DNA of 64,000 nt. Source: Microstegium vimineum (lineage: Eukaryota; Streptophyta; Magnoliopsida; Poales; Poaceae). Shown one piece after another: positions 49,641 to 62,574 of the stretch; the first letter of the stretch is position 1; every line of letters starts with the position of its first letter. The stretch spans positions 4,216,001 through 4,280,000 of the forward strand of contig CM039119.1 of the NCBI GenBank assembly GCA_022036555.1. Reading direction: 5' to 3'. The notes under the pieces were generated by a model. That model saw only the letters and a list, made by a program, of their open reading frames with translations. It had not been told where the DNA came from and did no database searches. Position numbers and translations under genes: made by a program.

Positions 49641-52196
49641 TACATCCTCTCTCTCTCTCTCAAAATAAAATATCATGCTTTTCCACTCCTGCACAATAGT
49701 ACTTGTCGTGCTACGTACAATTGAATCCGTGGAGTAGTGTTCAATTATCAAATTCTAACAGCTCTTGTGTAAGCAAGTTTAGTTTTCATCGAGGATCATA
49801 TCCGGAGATGATAAGAAATTCAGATCTTTCATAATTTTTCCGATCCGATAATAAAGATGAATATATCCATGCATGACACAAGTTTAAAAGTTCAGCTGAC
49901 AGCTGAGTGGATGCAATCAGGGCACACGGCATGACACCTACTGAGATGCCCTCAAAAGTCCACTTTTCTTGTCTTTATCAGAGTTAATTGAAATAAGGAG
50001 TATGGTATCATCAGTAAAAAAAAAGTGCAGTTGACAGACAAGTACTACACTATCTTACTATTACTAATTGGAGGCCCCAATAAAGACACCACGTTAACTC
50101 TCACCAGACGCGCTAGGAAAAAAGATAAATCTTAGAAATTCACACAATAATCAGAAACATCGAGCCGTTAATTTAGTAAGGTTTAATCATCTCTAAAAAT
50201 TATAGCCATTGGATCAATCAATTTGATTTTCTTAAAAATTACCCACCATTATTTTTCTGCTTCACTAATGTTCTGAAATAATAGCTATAATAGGTACTTT
50301 ATAGCCTATATTCAGATTTGATAAATCTATCGATTATTGATTTTTACGTATTTTTCATCCATATCCATTGTTTTTTTATTTACATAGCACCTCTATATAT
50401 ATTTAGTTGAACCATTTATTTAAACTATGATGACTTTAGCTATAGTCTATATTTTGAAGACATGAACTAAAGTTTATTTTTCCCAAATTTTGTGCTTATT
50501 AGTTGATTAGATATAATGACTATTTACAATATTGAGTATAGTCTACCAGTTTGATCACAAAAAGTTTTAGGTGTTGCAAGAACGGTAGGATCTATCCTTT
50601 TTATTTCTAGCAGTTCCATGCGTAATAATTTATAGGATACATATTTTTTTCTAACATGATATGTATTTGGTTGAAACATAAACTTAAAGTATATGCAAAC
50701 TTTATGTGATATCATAAAAATCTATTTTTTAAATTTCAGCTTTTGATGTAGTTTTTTTAATGTTTAATTAATTTATACATGTGTTAATTTGAAATTCCAA
50801 TGCTTACTATACTGTTTCTTCAAAAGTTTCATTTTTAGTAAAATAATATTGTAGGTGGCTACCAAGTTAGTTCTTACAATGGCATAAATAGTTGTTTCAT
50901 CATGCAACTGGCACTCAAGATGGTATATTGTATTAATTTTGTTCAATTAAAGAAATAATGCCTAAAATTAACTTATTGATATCATATGATATAATATTCA
51001 ATTAAATTGCTTAGACTTTTTTTTCAATTAAATTGCTTAGACTTTTTTTTTCAAGATAACGTATTTCAAAATTTATTATCACGAGTATTTATATAACTTA
51101 AAGTGAATTGTAAGTGTCATTACTATGTGGTTTGTTAAGGATATTTTTTCACGCTTGATAAGCTGATAAAATAAATATTTATCCTAATATATACATGTTT
51201 CCTTGGTGTGGAACATAGCTTTGTGCATAGGTTTAACTAAATTTTGGTAGAAGGGTGTATTTCAAATAGCATTGTGCATATATTGTACTTATGGATGTTG
51301 ATTTATTTTTCATAATAGCATATATTAGCCTTTACATGTAGATTTGACATTTTTTTGTTAATTTTTATAACAGTTGAGATGGATAATTTACAAATTATAT
51401 AGGTATATATTACATTAAATCATCTTTCATAATGCCATGTATGGGTAATTTGAATGCAAACTTAAAGAGTCAAAGCTTATTTTTCATAATGATAGAGGTG
51501 GATAATTAATTTGTAAAAAAGTATTAATAACTCTATGGATCAGTTAATTATATAGGTTTCATAACATGGAATCTCGTAGTAATCTAATGAAGTTATTATT
51601 AAAGTGACAAAAAAAAATATACGTGATGTCCAATAAGGATCATATATATCACGACTTATTTGTTCACATACTCCAATGACTCTTGTTTTCATTTTTTTTC
51701 ACGATTCTTCTCGTGGTCTAATCTTACCTAAAGTTTTACGGACCATAGCAAAACAGTGTAGAATAAAAGGAGATAAATTAAATTAAAATTTTACTGACTC
51801 ATGCCGAAACAGTACAAAATAAAAGGAGACAAATTAAATTATAATGATGCGATCTAGCAAGATGGACAAATTTAGTACATCATAGGAGAGAAATAAAATT
51901 CTAAAATTATAGGATCTAGCAAGTTGAGCACACCTAGTTTGTAGGATCTAGCACGCCGCACGTCGCGGCACCGGCAGCCTGCCTGCTCCTGTGCCCGTGA
52001 TGCAGCTAGAGCCAACATCGGTCGTTTGGTGCACGGCCGGATGCTAGTGAGAAGTTGTTCTGGTAGGGCGTAGGCATGAGTCTCGCGAGTGCATTAGTCC
52101 TCCTAGCAGAGTTTGAGGATGGATGTAGAAAGACAAGCAGGGATCGGTACAGGCGAGTCGGCGCCTCGACGACGCCTGCGGATGGCATGTTCTTTT

Positions 52197-52199
<3 letters not shown>
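49641..52199. other. AT-rich intergenic DNA
   Basis: No gene recognised. A short direct repeat (AATAAAAGGAGA(T/C)AAATTAAATTA at 51762 and 51818) and repeated AGGATCTAGCA motifs (51911-51955) are the only structure noted. Confidence 0.5.

Positions 52200-52200
<1 letters not shown>

Positions 52201-52233
<33 letters not shown>
52201..52233. repeat. (TA)n microsatellite
   Basis: TA dinucleotide run of about 33 bp. Confidence 0.95.
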
Positions 52234-52237
<4 letters not shown>

Positions 52238-52849
52238 CTGTGTGCATGGACAATCATCATTGATCATCGTCATCATCTGTATCAGGCCTGTGGTCTATGC
52301 CTATGGACAAGCATCGTCCATGACTCCGCATGAGACTGGCCTTTGCAATTGAGGGGCGCAAATTTCATTATGATCTCACGTGTGCCTGCGCTGGGAGAAA
52401 TATTGGCATGGTCTGCAACTGCAAGGTGCATGCAGGAGATATCTCAGCGTGCGTACATGTTGGCCTGCTTCCTGATCTGTGGCCCCTGAATGAATCATTT
52501 TACATGCATTGCCTCCTACCGGCCGGGTTTGATCAGTGGAAACTGAGATGCTTGATGTGAAGATTGTATCGTCCCTGGCATAGTGTCATTGTATCGACCT
52601 GACAACCTCCTAGACGGGTAATAAGATGTACCATTGACAAACTGTCACCATGGTTATGTTGGACCGAGAAACGAGTTATGATTATACAAGTACAAAGTGC
52701 CAGCTATCAAAAGGTACGTAATCCAGGCATGCATCAAGGTACATAATGCATACATATGCATCCATCTCTATGTAAACAATGTAAGTATCCAATTATTTCC
52801 TACTTATTTACTTTTCGGAAAAAGAAAATGATGTGCCTATAAGTTAATT

Positions 52850-54180
52850 AGGGTCTATTTGGATCACAAATGGATTATTATAACCCTTGATTATGCATAG
52901 AATTATTATAATTATGGATTACAATGATAGTGTTTTTTGGTCAATGGATTATGGTTGGCTATAGTGAGAAATTCCTATTTTATCCTCTATAGTTTCGCAA
53001 GTTTGACAATAGGTTGGAGGAAAAATTGGACAGGCCATTGGGTGGCAGGTTGGACCATAATCCTCTATATATGACGACCTGGTCTCACTTGGATTTTGGG
53101 ATTACGGTAATATGTTTTTTTTGTGAAAAGGTAATCATAAGTTTTGATTATAATATAATCCATCATTCAATCAGCCCTGTTTGGATCAAAATGATTACAT
53201 AACCTAATTATTGTAATCCTAGGGGTATCAAAATAGGATCTTATTCGTAAGTTAATATAATCACTTAGAATTTGATAACCTAGGATGAAAATGTTACCCG
53301 ATTAACTGCCAAACCAATAGTCTAAGGCAATCTTGAAACCAAGAGAGCAGGTAGGGTACCATAAAGAGATTCCTATCCAACCTTTTAAAGTCAAAATTAA
53401 GGTGTATGTGATAAAAAAAACACCCTAGCTTCCAACAGTTCTTCCATCCAGCATCCTATATTTCGTAGTAAACTAATCCTCCCTCTCCCCTAATTTTAGG
53501 GTGACATATTGTCCGCCATAAATGTTATATGAGAAAGCAGTGGAGAACTATTAAAGGACATGATATTTAAGAAGAATTTTTGTTAGGAAGAATCCTATCT
53601 GATGAAGATATGAAGGATTAAGTTTAGGAGTTAAGGGCTCTTGAATATAAGGGGATGAATGAACAGGTTGATCGTAGTTGGATTATTATAATTTATATTA
53701 CTAGCTAGCAGGTAACCCTGCTAGAAATTATGATTTTTTGGCATGCAAAATCAATGAAAGTCTGCCTTATAAATTATTTTACCATAGAGGCAGCATGTGG
53801 TATTTGCGCAAAAAAAAACTGAATTGTTACCTAACAGGTAACCAAGAGCCAGAAAACAGGGTTAAATGGTATTTAACAGTGTTGTATAGTGTTCTAGATA
53901 GTGACTTGGGCTCATGACGGATTAGAAATGGTATACAAAAGGAAGGTATATGGTAGATACCTAAGATTATGTTATAATATGTATTATAGATTATGATTAT
54001 AATAATCAGAGAATTTGGGTTCTTGGATTATTGAGGTGGATTATTGTTGGTTAAAGTGGCAAATACACATAACCTCCAAAAAGTACGTCTGCCATAGATT
54101 GTAGGATTATTGTAATATGATGTTTTCATTATAATAATCCATCCATAATCTAGCCATTTGGATCATTAGATTATTTTAGC
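52850..54180. repeat. AT-rich, MITE-derived palindromic sequence
   Basis: TTTGGATCA-type starts (52857, 53192, 54157) and mirrored GGATTATTATAA / TTATAATAATCC motifs recur several times, as in MITEs with TTTGGAT ends. Exact termini and target duplications could not be fixed. No gene in the surrounding 52234-54744. Confidence 0.5.
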
Positions 54181-54210
54181 TTACTATTATTATCACAATG
54201 GATATAAACA

Positions 54211-54332
54211 TACCTTCCCTCCATTCCAAATTGCAAGTTACTATAAATAGATATAATGTATATTTAGGTATGTAGCAAAAGCTATATACCTAGAAAAACT
54301 ATAATAACTTAAATTTTCCAATGGAGGGAGCA
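54211..54332. mobile_element. Short Stowaway-like MITE
   Basis: CTTCCCTCCATTCCAAATTG and its diverged inverse CAATGGAGGGAG bound about 120 bp. The TA on the left is present; the right flank is CA, so the target duplication is imperfect. Confidence 0.6.
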
Positions 54333-54744
54333 ATCATTATGGTGTTATTCTGCTGAATGGATGTGGTATGACATGGGCCACTAGATGTTTTTTTTATAAA
54401 AAAAATGGTAGAAAATGATATGTTACAAAATTACCATTTGAATAATCAAAACAAGTCGAGTTACTACTATATGGATATGATCAACCATCAAATTATTTGG
54501 TCATATACTGTAGTCGAAGTTACAAAGGTTTATATATTCTTGAACTATGACGCTCTGAGCGTTCTGATACTGCTACAACTAAAAACTGGTCGATCCCAAG
54601 CGTAAAACTAGCCATCCCAAGCGTGATTAAAAATGTTTCTACTGCAGACGTTCATGCTTTAGCAAATTCATCAAGATATGAGTCAACATTTAAGCTTTCC
54701 ATGCATTTAGATCTTACACGCCTTTGATTCGTATGGTTTCATGG

Positions 54745-55835
54745 TGTTGACACCGTTTTTCGGCACGTGTCAAATGAGCTAAGGCTTGTGTTGATCGGCA
54801 GCCGTTTTCAGTCGGCATCGGGAAGACATAGGTCAGTATTGCCGATGGGAGTGTGTTGCGAGAAGACTAAGTGTGTTGCCGATGGAAGCTGGAAGTTTCG
54901 GATGTTGCCGATAGGGGTTGAATGACTCGCCAGAGGCCAAGCTGCAGAGTTGCTGGTGCCGATTGCCGATGAGGAGATATTGCCGATGCCGATTGCTGAT
55001 AGGGATTGATTGGTGAAGAAAAGTTACCAGTACCAGGTTGCCGATCGGGGAGTATTGCCGATGCCGATGGGCATGGGATGCCGATGAGCACAGGGTGACT
55101 TAGCGTTTGATATCAGCAGAGGATTACCGGTGGCCAAAGAAGGAAGTCGCGGATTGAAGGAGTCTGCCGATGGAAAGTTTTCATCGAGGGAAAGACATAA
55201 GAAAACTGGTGATTTTGTACCAGTATTATTATAGCAGTTTGAGTTCGACTCTTGCATGAGTCGTTTGTTTTCCTTTAAAATAGGTATGTTTGTTTAGGAA
55301 AATAATATTGTTATTTTAGATCCGACTCCTGCGCGAGTCAGTTTCCTTAAAGTTAGGAGTTTATTTTAGGAAGGGTACGGGTCGTGTCTCTGTACGACTC
55401 TCCATGTGGGAGTATAAATATATGCCCAAGGGCTGCGTATAAAAAAATCCAATATCAATCAAATCAATTTACTCTTATTCTACTTTTATCGCAATTTACC
55501 CTTTATCGCATTAGTTATAGCTTATTTACGAGTTCTTCAAGCTTCGACGGGCTGCATCACCTTGATCTCCGTAAAATCCTTGTAAGTTCCGCGTGGGAGT
55601 ACCTCTGAGCTTTGAGATCCGGGCGTATCGCTGTTGTCTCGTTCAGCTCTGCTCTAGTTATCCTGATCAAGCTCCAATCTTGGCATCCGGGCGTATCGCC
55701 GTTGTCTTGATTGAATCTTGTTCTAGTTATCGTCCTTGTCGATTAACTGGTCAAATCGACTGGCACGCCTCCGGATATCAAATTTCGGGTATAAGCCCGA
55801 GGTGTTCGCAGATCCTGACGCTTTTTGTGTCAACA
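54745..55835 (+). repeat. 5' LTR of the Tat element
   Basis: 1091 bp, TGTTGACACCG to GTGTCAACA. Rich in GCCGAT repeats. TATA box TATAAATA at 55413-55420. Termini identical to those of the 4394-5338 LTR, so the two elements belong to related families. Confidence 0.9.
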
Positions 55836-55842
55836 CCTCTTT

Positions 55843-55860
55843 TGGCACGCCCAGTGGGAC
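55843..55860 (+). promoter_or_regulatory. Primer binding site of the Tat element
   Basis: TGGCACGCCCAGTGGGAC, 7 nt downstream of the LTR. Equivalent to 4369-4386. Confidence 0.78.
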
Positions 55861-55886
55861 CCGATTATATAAATCATACATCTATC

Positions 55887-57797
55887 ATGGGTGATAATGC
55901 CGACGTTAACCAGAGGAACATCATTGAAGTCTCCGAGGCCGATCTAAAAGATGATTAGAAGTTGGCCATGGAGCGGGCTATGGAGGAATACAAGCAGTTG
56001 TATCTTAAATCCTTCAGCCTGAGCAGGAGCGGTGAGACAATTCAGAAGCAAGATCCGCCGTTACCACGGCAGGTCACGTATGACGCCAATCCTGGTAAGT
56101 TACAAGAGATGGTTAATTCTGCTATAAGTCAAGCATTGAGTAACCACTCCAGCGTGCTGTCCAATACCGTCTACAATGTTGTTATGCAATCGTTCAAAGA
56201 AGGGCATGCACCGCAATATGTTGGTCCAGCGTATCATCAACCTGGATCGGCATCTGCAAGCCCATCGGCAGCCCCAATGGCGTCTTCCACTCCTGTGGAG
56301 CCGTCTGCCGATGTGGCTACACCGCCAAGACCAAACCCTGGCAGCGTCACCAAGCTCAATGCAGATCCAGTGGCGTCAGCAATTTCAGGACCTGCTATCC
56401 AGAGTCAATCAGCTCCCACTAACTGGTGGGGATACGGTATGCCTCCGAATCTATCTGTTGGTTCTAACCTGGTGCAGGGAGATAGCTCAGCTTGGAAGGG
56501 CTCTATGGCATCGGCAACGCAGTCACAGCCGGTGGCCCCTATGGTGCATTACTCTATGCCCTCTCCAACTGTACAAGTGCCATCAGAAGATTTCCAAGTG
56601 ATTCCTAGAATACCTCTGATGCCGCCATCGGCAAGCTCTATGCCGATGCAACAGAACATAACAGCTGGAAGCCAACCTGTGGTTGCAACTCCTCAAGTCG
56701 GAGTGCTAGTTCCCCAAGGTAATCTGATGATTGATTGCTCCAGGACACAAGAGCCACACGCTCCAGTTAGCTATCAGCCATCGGTAAGTCATATGCCGAT
56801 GATTTATAATCCTGGATGGGCTAACCAGCCGCCAGCTCAACAACCTGGCGTATCAATATATCATTATGGAGGCCCAGCAAACACTCAGAGCGGACCATCG
56901 GTACAGCAACTGATGAATACGATGACTCAACCTAACCTGCTAAGTGTGCAAAACTATCCATCGGTAAATCAATCGATGCATAGTGTTCAGATGACTGGTG
57001 CCGCGCCCGTGACTACTCCGCATCATCTTCAAGAGGCGCATCAGCCGGCTCTACCAGTCAACAACCAGCCAATGAGTCGGCAAGAGCAGGATGCATATTG
57101 GGCTGATAGGATTGCCGAAGTAATGAAAGAGCAATTCGGCATCAAACCCAAGGTCAACACGTATTCTTATCGGACCCCGTATCCTCCAGCGTATGACTTG
57201 ATTCCTCTCCCAAATCGGTACAAAGTGCCTGATTTTACTAAGTTCTCCAGCCAAGATGACATATCAACGATGGAGCATGTTAATCGCTTCATTATCCAGT
57301 GTGGAGAAGCCGCCAGCAGAGAGGAACTCAGGGTGAGATTGTTTTCTTCATCATTGTCTGGATCGGCATTCACATGGTTTATATCATTGCCTCCAAACTC
57401 TGTGATCACATGGGCCGATCTAGAGAGACAATTTCATAAATACTTCTTCGCTGGCATACATGAAAAGAAGCTTACCGATTTGGTCAAATTAAGGCAACGC
57501 AATGACGAATCAGTAGAAAACTTTGTTCAGAGGCTGCGGGACGTGAAGAACAAGTGCTATAGCCTGGTACTTGATGATCGGCAACTGGCAGATTTGGCCT
57601 TCCAAGGATTACTGCAGCACATCAAGGACAAGTATGCGTCTCAAGAATTTGAAAGTCTAAGTCATCTGGTGCAAAGGATTGCCGATCAAGATATTAAAAC
57701 CTTTGAACCCAGGAACACTTGGAATAAAAAGGTGATCTTCGTTGGGCAAGAAGACTATGGATCCGACGAAGAGCTAAGTATCAGCGCCGCCGAATGA
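55887..57797 (+). pseudogene. Tat gag, N-terminal and capsid part
   Basis: ATG at 55887 (MGDNADVN), chosen because it is the first in-frame Met after the PBS and is conserved in the other copy. A TAG at 55956 replaces the Gln codon present in the 1-5338 copy. Then ERAMEEYKQLYLKSFSLS, a long Pro/Ser/Met/Gln spacer, and the capsid core KVPDFTKFSSQDDIS, SGSAFTWFISLPPNSV, FVQRLRDVKNKCYSL. Ends at a TGA (57795-57797) where Trp is expected, after which the same frame continues. Confidence 0.88.
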
Positions 57798-59570
57798 GTG
57801 AAGGATAAGAAATTTATGTCTTGTCCGTTCGACCAGAAAGAAGCTGAAAGGTTCACCTTTGATATTACCAAGGCCGATAGGATGTTCGACTTATTACTTC
57901 AAGAAGGGCGGATCAAGTTGGCACCTAATCAAGTAATTCCGTCGGCCGAGGAGCTCAAGAAGATCAGGTACTGCAAGTGGCATAATGCAACTTCGCACAG
58001 TACCAATGACTGCAAAGTATTCAGGCAGCAGTTGCAGTCAGAGATTGAATCTGGACGAATTAAGTTTGAAAATTCTAAGGTCCAGAAACCGATGAAGATT
58101 GATCAGCACCCGTTTCCAAATAATATGGTGGAAACCAGTGGAAAAACCAAAGTGCTGACATCGGAAACTGCCAGGAAGAACACATCGGTAGACCCCAACC
58201 ATCAAGTAGCTGAGCACGGCGAAAGAAGGTTTGCCGATGACAGAAGAGGCAAGAGAGTTGCCGATGAAGGTAGCAGTGCCAATAGGGCTCATGGTGTTAT
58301 AATCACTCATATGCAGCCAAGACGAGACTGTCGGCAATCGCGGGAAGAGCGATATCGGCAAGAAGAAGAAGAACACCAGGAATGGCTTCGGCATAAGGAT
58401 CACTGGAGGTGTCCCTTCTTCGTCCACTGTTGGGAAGAAGGCATCAAGCTGCCTACTGCTGATAATTGCCCCGAGTGCAATGGGTACTACACCGCCGATC
58501 GGTCAGGTAAGAAACCTTGTTTTGATGATCAGGCACCTAGGTACGCCAAGCCGCTCAGAGAGAAGAAGTCGGCGCATGACCGACTGGGGGGCAAGCTTAG
58601 TGCCCATAACAGGCTTGGCAGACGTGTTGATCAAGAGGAGCTGGAGGAGATGACCAATGCAAGAGCGCCTGACGAAGAAATATTCTCTAGGGGTCCCAAC
58701 ATCGGAAGAGGTGCCGATGTGAACAATGAGAGGCGGCATCAGCCTGTCCGAAAGACCAAGCTCCCTCAATGGTGCCCTAAGGGTCTAACAAAGACTCAGA
58801 AAAGGAGGATTCAGCACGAACGCCGCAATGACTTGTGTGACAATGAAGAGCCTTCAAGGGAGAAGCAGTGGAGGCCAAAGCGCAAGGATAGGGATCCATC
58901 GGCAGAAATCAATATGGTCGTCATGTTGTCGATGGAGTTCATGGCACCTGTCAGCGGTGATGAGGAAACTGCAGAGATGGCACAACTGGTGTTGGATCCG
59001 ATGGTGGCTGTCTTCGAAAAGCCTGCCGATGATGAAAGGCAGCACCTAAGGGCTTTGTTCGTTAAAGGCAAAGTGGATGGACAGCCTATAACGAAGATGC
59101 TGGTAGATGGTGGGGCATCGATAAACATAATGTCGTACGTCGTGTTCAGAAAACATGGGAAAGGCGACCGGGACTTAGTCAAGACTGACATGAAGCTCAA
59201 GGATTTCAAAGGCAACGTGTCGCCAGCCATGGGAGCCATATGTGTTGAGTTAACCATCGGCAGCAAAACTTTGCCGACAACATTTTTTGTAATCAGTGGT
59301 AAAGGCACCTACAACTTGCTCCTAGGAAGGGATTGGATCCACGCCAATTGTTGTATCCCTTCCACCATGCATCAAAGCCTTGTGCAGTGGGTCGGAGACA
59401 AGATTGAAGTCGTCCACAGTGAAGCCCCATCGACCGTTGCATCGCCGGAATCGGACACTTATGAGCAAACCAGATGCATATCGGGTGAAGCTTGGGACAC
59501 AGAGTTCCTCAGAGTTGCCGATTATCGCATTACACCGATCCAAGCAGTCGGTCCTGAAAAAGAGTTTTAA
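57798..59570 (+). pseudogene. Tat gag C-terminus, zinc-binding motif and aspartic protease
   Basis: Continues gag without a shift. CKWHNATSHSTNDC (about residue 56-69 of this segment) is a C-x2-H-x4-H-x4-C motif, a variant of the usual knuckle. A middle region holds CPFFVHCWEEGIKLP..CPECNGYY, a second Cys/His cluster. Protease: TKMLVDGGASINIM with the DGG active site, then the LLLGRDWI motif. A stop at 59568-59570 is followed by RT in an overlapping +2 frame (ATG within the stop, TAATGG). Confidence 0.88.
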
Positions 59571-60790
59571 TGGATCGGTTCGCTGATGATGGAAAACTGG
59601 GGCAGGGCTTCACATCCGCCGATGATTTACTCGAGGTTGACATCGGCGATGGTAGTAAACCTAGGCCTACTTTTGTTAGTGATAAGTTAGATTCCCAATG
59701 TAAACAGCAGTTAACTGATTTATTAAAGGAATATAAAGATTGCTTTGCTTGGGATTATACCGAGATGCCTGGTTTAGACCGATCGATAGTTGAACATCGG
59801 TTGCCCATCAAGCCTGGTTTCCAACCACATCGGCAACCTGCGCGCCGATGCAATCCTAATATTCTACCCGACATCAAGGTTGAGATTACAAAGTTAATCG
59901 AAGCTGGATTCATTCGGCAGTGCCGATACGCCGAATGGATTTCTAATGTGGTTCCTGTATATAAAAAGAATGGAGAACTTCGTGTTTGTATTGATTTCAG
60001 GAATCTTAACAAGGCTACGCCGATGGATGGCTACCCGATGCCCGTTGCCGATCTGCTGATTGATGTTGTTGCCGGACATCAAATCATTAGCTTCATGGAT
60101 AGCAATGCCGGATATAATCAAATATTCATGGTTGAGGAAGACATACCCAAGACTGCCTTTAGATGTCCAGGTCATGTCGGTTTATTTGAATGGGTTGTCA
60201 TGACTTTTGGCTTGAAAAATGCCGGTACTACTTATCAGAGAGCAATGAATTTCATCTTTCATAAGTACATCGGCACAATAGTCGAAATCTATATTGATGA
60301 CGTGGTAGTTAAGTCTGGGAATTTTTGGAAGCATCTTGCCGATTTGCGAAAAATATTGGAATGCATAAGGGAGTATGGGCTGAAGATGAATCCTAACAAG
60401 TGTGCGTTTGGTGTGTCGGTAGGTCAATTTCTGGGTTTCATGGTGCATCAAAGAGGTATCGAAATCGGCAGGAAATCCATTGACGCAATTAACAAAGTGG
60501 TTGCTCCTACAAACAAGACTGAGCTGCAGTCCTTGATTGGCAAGATTAATTTCATTAGAAGATTTATATGCAACTTGTCTGGTAAGATTAAATCTTTTAG
60601 TCCATTGTTAAAACTGAAAGCCGATCAAGAGTTTACATGGAAAAAAGAACAGCAGTTAGCCTTAGAGGAGATCAAAAAATATCTGGTAAACCCTCTAGTC
60701 TTGGTTCCACCTCAGCACGGGAAGCCTTTCAGGTTATATTTGTCTGCCGGTGACGATGTTATCGGATCAGCCTTGATTCAAGAATTTTAA
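59570..60790 (+). CDS. Tat reverse transcriptase
   Basis: Open for 406 codons. Motifs: KKNGELRVCIDFRNLNKATP, SFMDSNAGYNQIFM (a Gly-Asn variant of the usual DGNAGYNQI), FRCPGHVGLFEWVVMTFGLK, catalytic YIDDVVVKS, LGFMVHQRGIEI, LIGKINFIRRFI, and the start of RNase H (RLYLSAGDDVIGSAL). Terminates at a TAA in ALIQEF(stop)GRERVIYYLSRR where Glu is expected. It copies element RNA into cDNA. Confidence 0.9.
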   Translation: MDRFADDGKLGQGFTSADDLLEVDIGDGSKPRPTFVSDKLDSQCKQQLTDLLKEYKDCFAWDYTEMPGLDRSIVEHRLPIKPGFQPHRQPARRCNPNILPDIKVEITKLIEAGFIRQCRYAEWISNVVPVYKKNGELRVCIDFRNLNKATPMDGYPMPVADLLIDVVAGHQIISFMDSNAGYNQIFMVEEDIPKTAFRCPGHVGLFEWVVMTFGLKNAGTTYQRAMNFIFHKYIGTIVEIYIDDVVVKSGNFWKHLADLRKILECIREYGLKMNPNKCAFGVSVGQFLGFMVHQRGIEIGRKSIDAINKVVAPTNKTELQSLIGKINFIRRFICNLSGKIKSFSPLLKLKADQEFTWKKEQQLALEEIKKYLVNPLVLVPPQHGKPFRLYLSAGDDVIGSALIQEF

Positions 60791-62572
60791 GGGAGAGAAC
60801 GTGTAATATATTATCTGAGCAGGAGGTTGGTGGATGCTGAGACCAGGTATTCAGCCATAGAGAGATTATGCTTATGTTTATATTTCTCTTGCGTTAAATT
60901 GAGGCATTATTTATTGTCGGCTGAATGCACTGTTATCTGCAAAGATGACGTGGTTAAGTATATGTTGTTGATGCCGATATTAAGTGGAAGAATCGGCAAA
61001 TGGATTCTGGCACTTTCCGAGTTTGATTTAAGGTATGAATCGGCTAAGGTAGTTAAAGGTCAGGTGATGGCCGATTTTGTTACTCAGCATTGCAATGTGG
61101 TAAGCTCTGTGGAGATTGCTCCTTGGACTTTATTCTTTGATGGGTCTACGTGCAAGGACGGAGCAGGTATCAGTATTCTCTTAATTTCACCCCGAGGACG
61201 GAAGTATGAGATTTCGTTGCCGATTGTTGCTACTTCGACAAACAATCAGGCTGAGTATCAGGCTCTATTAAAGGGGTTGGAATTACTCAGGGAAGTACGT
61301 GCCGATGCTATTGAAATCTTCAACGATTCTATGTTGGTGGTCAACCAATTGATTGGGACGTATGAATACCGAAGTGATGCTTTAATTGCAACCCATGAAA
61401 GGTGTTTGCAATTATTAAAAGAATTCAAGGAGTACCGCCTTGAGCATATTCCTAGATTGCATAATGAAGAGGCCAATCGGTTAGCACAGAATGCTTCAAG
61501 GTATCAGCCGATTCAAGAAGTCATGACATCGGTAGCACTTGCCGATGACTGGAAAAAAGAGATTGCCGATTACTTAAAAGATCTGTCTAAGAAGGTTGAA
61601 AGGCGTCTGAGGTTTCAGGCTACCAAGTATGTGCTCCTCGATGATGAATTATATTATCGGACAATTGATGGAGTTTTACTCAGGTGCCTTGGTAAAGAGG
61701 AATCAAAAGAGTTGATGGGCGAAATCCATGAAGGTGTGTGTGGAGCACATCAATCGGCATTCAAGATGAAGTGGATGATTAGACGGAATGGATATTATTG
61801 GTCGACAATTCTTGAAGATTGCTTCAACTATTTTAAAGGGTGCCAGGATTGTCAGAGGTTTGGTAATGTGCAGAGGGCATCTGCATCGACAATGAATCCT
61901 ATAATCAAGTCATGGCCGTTCAGAGGATGGGCCATTGATCTCATCGGCCAGATTTATCCGCCGTCAAGTAAGGGGCATAAATTTATACTCGTTGCTACCG
62001 ATTACTTCACGAAATGGGTTGAGGCGATTCCTTTGAAGAAGGTGACATCGGCAAACATGGTGGATTTTGTTAAAGAACACATTGTTTACCGATTCGGTAT
62101 TCCTCAGACTATTACTACCGATCAAGGAACCATGTTCACATCGAGAGAGTTTGATGAATTTGCTGCTAGTATGGGGTTCAAGGTATTAAACTCTTCTCCT
62201 TATTATGCCCAGGCTAATGGTCAGGCTGAAGCGACTAATAAGGGGGTTATCAAGCTTATAAAACGCAAGATTGAAGAAAACCCTAGGAGGTGGCATGTGG
62301 TGTTGAATGAAGCCTTGTGGTCATATCGGATGGCTTGTCATGGTGCAACCAAAGTCTCGCCGTATCAGTTGGTCTATGGACACGATGCTGTCCTACCTTG
62401 GGAGATTAAAACTGGCTCTAGGCGATTATCTTTTCAGGATCAATTGACAACCGATGATTATGCTACTCTAATGAAAGACGAGTTAGAAGACTTAGCAGGT
62501 CATCGGTTGAGGGCATTGATTAGCATTAAGGAGAATAAGAAGAGGGTGCCAGATGGTATGACAAGAAAGTAA
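60791..62572 (+). CDS. Tat RNase H, second RNase H and integrase
   Basis: Open from the stop at 60790 (first Met 60827). First RNase H remnant: YYLSRRLVDAETRYSAIERL. Second, archaeal-type RNase H: LFFDGSTCKDGAGISILL, STNNQAEYQALLKGLELL, FNDSMLVVNQLIG, LHNEEANRLAQNASRY. Integrase: zinc region GAHQSAFKMKWMIRRNGYYW..CQDCQRFG and core residues in GWAIDLIGQI, TDQGTMFTSREF and NGQAEATNKG (D,D,E). A 1-nt deletion near 62553 ends the frame early; the true C-terminus continues in the next entry. Confidence 0.9.
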   Translation, partial: GRERVIYYLSRRLVDAETRYSAIERLCLCLYFSCVKLRHYLLSAECTVICKDDVVKYMLLMPILSGRIGKWILALSEFDLRYESAKVVKGQVMADFVTQHCNVVSSVEIAPWTLFFDGSTCKDGAGISILLISPRGRKYEISLPIVATSTNNQAEYQALLKGLELLREVRADAIEIFNDSMLVVNQLIGTYEYRSDALIATHERCLQLLKEFKEYRLEHIPRLHNEEANRLAQNASRYQPIQEVMTSVALADDWKKEIADYLKDLSKKVERRLRFQATKYVLLDDELYYRTIDGVLLRCLGKEESKELMGEIHEGVCGAHQSAFKMKWMIRRNGYYWSTILEDCFNYFKGCQDCQRFGNVQRASASTMNPIIKSWPFRGWAIDLIGQIYPPSSKGHKFILVATDYFTKWVEAIPLKKVTSANMVDFVKEHIVYRFGIPQTITTDQGTMFTSREFDEFAASMGFKVLNSSPYYAQANGQAEATNKGVIKLIKRKIEENPRRWHVVLNEALWSYRMACHGATKVSPYQLVYGHDAVLPWEIKTGSRRLSFQDQLTTDDYATLMKDELEDLAGHRLRALISIKENKKRVPDGMTRK

Positions 62573-62574
62573 AG

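Noticed and set aside
52330..52560. A Cys/His-containing 76-residue ORF resembling a small zinc protein.
   Set aside because: No spaced Cys/His pattern, no homologous features, no promoter or splice evidence.
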